Positions 63,478 through 64,000 of a DNA stretch of 64,000 nt are shown one piece after another. The notes under the pieces are model-generated. The model saw only the letters and a program-made list of their open reading frames with translations. It did not search any database and had not been told where the DNA came from. This DNA is from Zoroaster sp. YZ-2022. Lineage: Eukaryota; Echinodermata; Asteroidea; Forcipulatida; Zoroasteridae. Both the position numbers and the translations under genes were made by a program. Within the stretch, counting starts at the first letter, position 1, and each line of letters begins with the position of its first letter. The stretch spans positions 1,612,001 to 1,676,000 of the forward strand of contig CM055823.1 in NCBI GenBank assembly GCA_029582265.1. The letters run 5' to 3'.

Positions 63478-64000
63478 CCACCCAAATCCTGTCTATTGGA
63501 CCCCCTACCCACAGCTTTGGTCAAAAACTTGAATACTCTATTAGTTGGGCCCATAATCCGGATGACCAACATGTCACTTGCTGGTGGTCAGTTTCCAGAC
63601 AGCTTCAAAACAGCCTTGATCACTCCTGCAATTAAGAAACAAACACTGGACTGTAATAATATGAAAAATTATCACCCTATATCAAACCTATCTTTTGTGT
63701 CAAAGGTAACTGAGAAAGTCATTGCTAGAAGGCTAAATGTACACTTGTCGAAAAATCAGCTGCGGGAGTGTCAGCAATCCGCGTACAGAAAGTTTCATCG
63801 TGTGGAAACGGCCCTTCTCAAAGTCCACAACGATATCATGCGCGCAGTCGACAGCAAAAATGCTGTACTATTGGTCCTACTCGACCTCTCAGCGGCCTTT
63901 GACACCATCGATCATAATGTACTTATCCGGAGATTGACTAGTAATTTTGGTATTCAGGGTTCAGCTCTTAGCTGGTTTCAATCATATCTTCATAATCGTC
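63478..64000 (+). mobile_element. CR1/L2-like LINE reverse transcriptase, runs off window
   Basis: One continuous open frame of about 174 codons, with no stop or shift, to the end of the window. Motifs in order: KSCLLDPLPTALVKNLN, GGQFPDSFKTALITPAIKKQ, KNYHPISNLSFVSKVTEKVI, ECQQSAYRKFHRVETALLKV, VLLVLLDLSAAFDTIDHNVL, SALSWFQSYLHNR. These are RT blocks 1-4 of the CR1/L2/Jockey group, including the first catalytic Asp in LDLSAAFD. Its open state suggests a relatively young copy. It may be the same lineage as the LINE 3' ends at 6,089-6,542 and 13,022-13,636, but the regions do not overlap, so that cannot be shown. Confidence 0.9.

Overview
The window looks like a marine-invertebrate (probably deuterostome) nuclear genome. 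It is AT-rich and dominated by transposable elements. Its genes have introns with GT-AG splice sites, and their closest recognisable counterparts are animal proteins. The CR1/L2-type LINEs, tRNA-headed SINEs, hAT, Tc1/mariner and Harbinger-like MITEs and the abundant TACATGTA palindromes suggest an echinoderm or hemichordate, but the sequence alone does not fix the species. Two runs of exactly 500 N (6,543-7,042 and 47,966-48,465) are placeholder scaffold gaps, so the window is built from three contigs.

Only two host genes are firmly recognisable, both near the right end. (1) The last three coding exons of a glucosamine-6-phosphate N-acetyltransferase gene (GNPNAT1/GNA1 family, UDP-GlcNAc synthesis) are on the + strand at 48,769-48,896, 50,652-50,713 and 51,851-51,992. 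The N-terminal exons were not found and may lie in or beyond the adjacent gap. (2) A complete three-exon NDUFAF1/CIA30 gene (mitochondrial complex I assembly factor, about 284 aa) is on the - strand from 63,067 to 59,189. Weaker candidate exons are at 10,120-10,243 (+) and 25,686-25,830 (-).

Region by region. 1-6,542 and about 13,180-19,985 are inverted copies of each other. Each carries an RLE-type non-LTR retrotransposon (R4/Dong-like) lodged in a trinucleotide repeat, a CR1/L2-like LINE 3' end, and MITEs. The spacer holds a Tc1/mariner-superfamily element with unusually long terminal repeats (7,815-9,666) and a 54-bp-stem hairpin (11,128-11,255). 19,800-22,200 looks like poorly polished sequence. 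22,860-24,060 is an array of diverged units that share a palindromic motif, followed by convergent poly(A) signals. 26-31 kb is a mosaic of nested MITEs, SINEs and hAT-like elements. 32,252-34,280 is a satellite of about 113 bp per unit that appears to be amplified from a hAT terminus. 34.6-36 kb duplicates 7.0-7.6 kb. 37.9-41.6 kb has well-delimited MITEs with target-site duplications. 42.9-47.6 kb is a composite higher-order array built on a unit of about 145 bp. 48-64 kb contains the two genes, with introns full of SINEs, tRNA-like tandem repeats and MITEs, and ends in an open CR1/L2-like reverse transcriptase that runs off the window.

No operons, CRISPR arrays, rRNA genes or convincing functional tRNAs were seen. 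The biology here is mostly mobile-element ecology: nested insertion, target-specific insertion, satellite birth from transposon ends, and a SINE and LINE that share a 3' tail.
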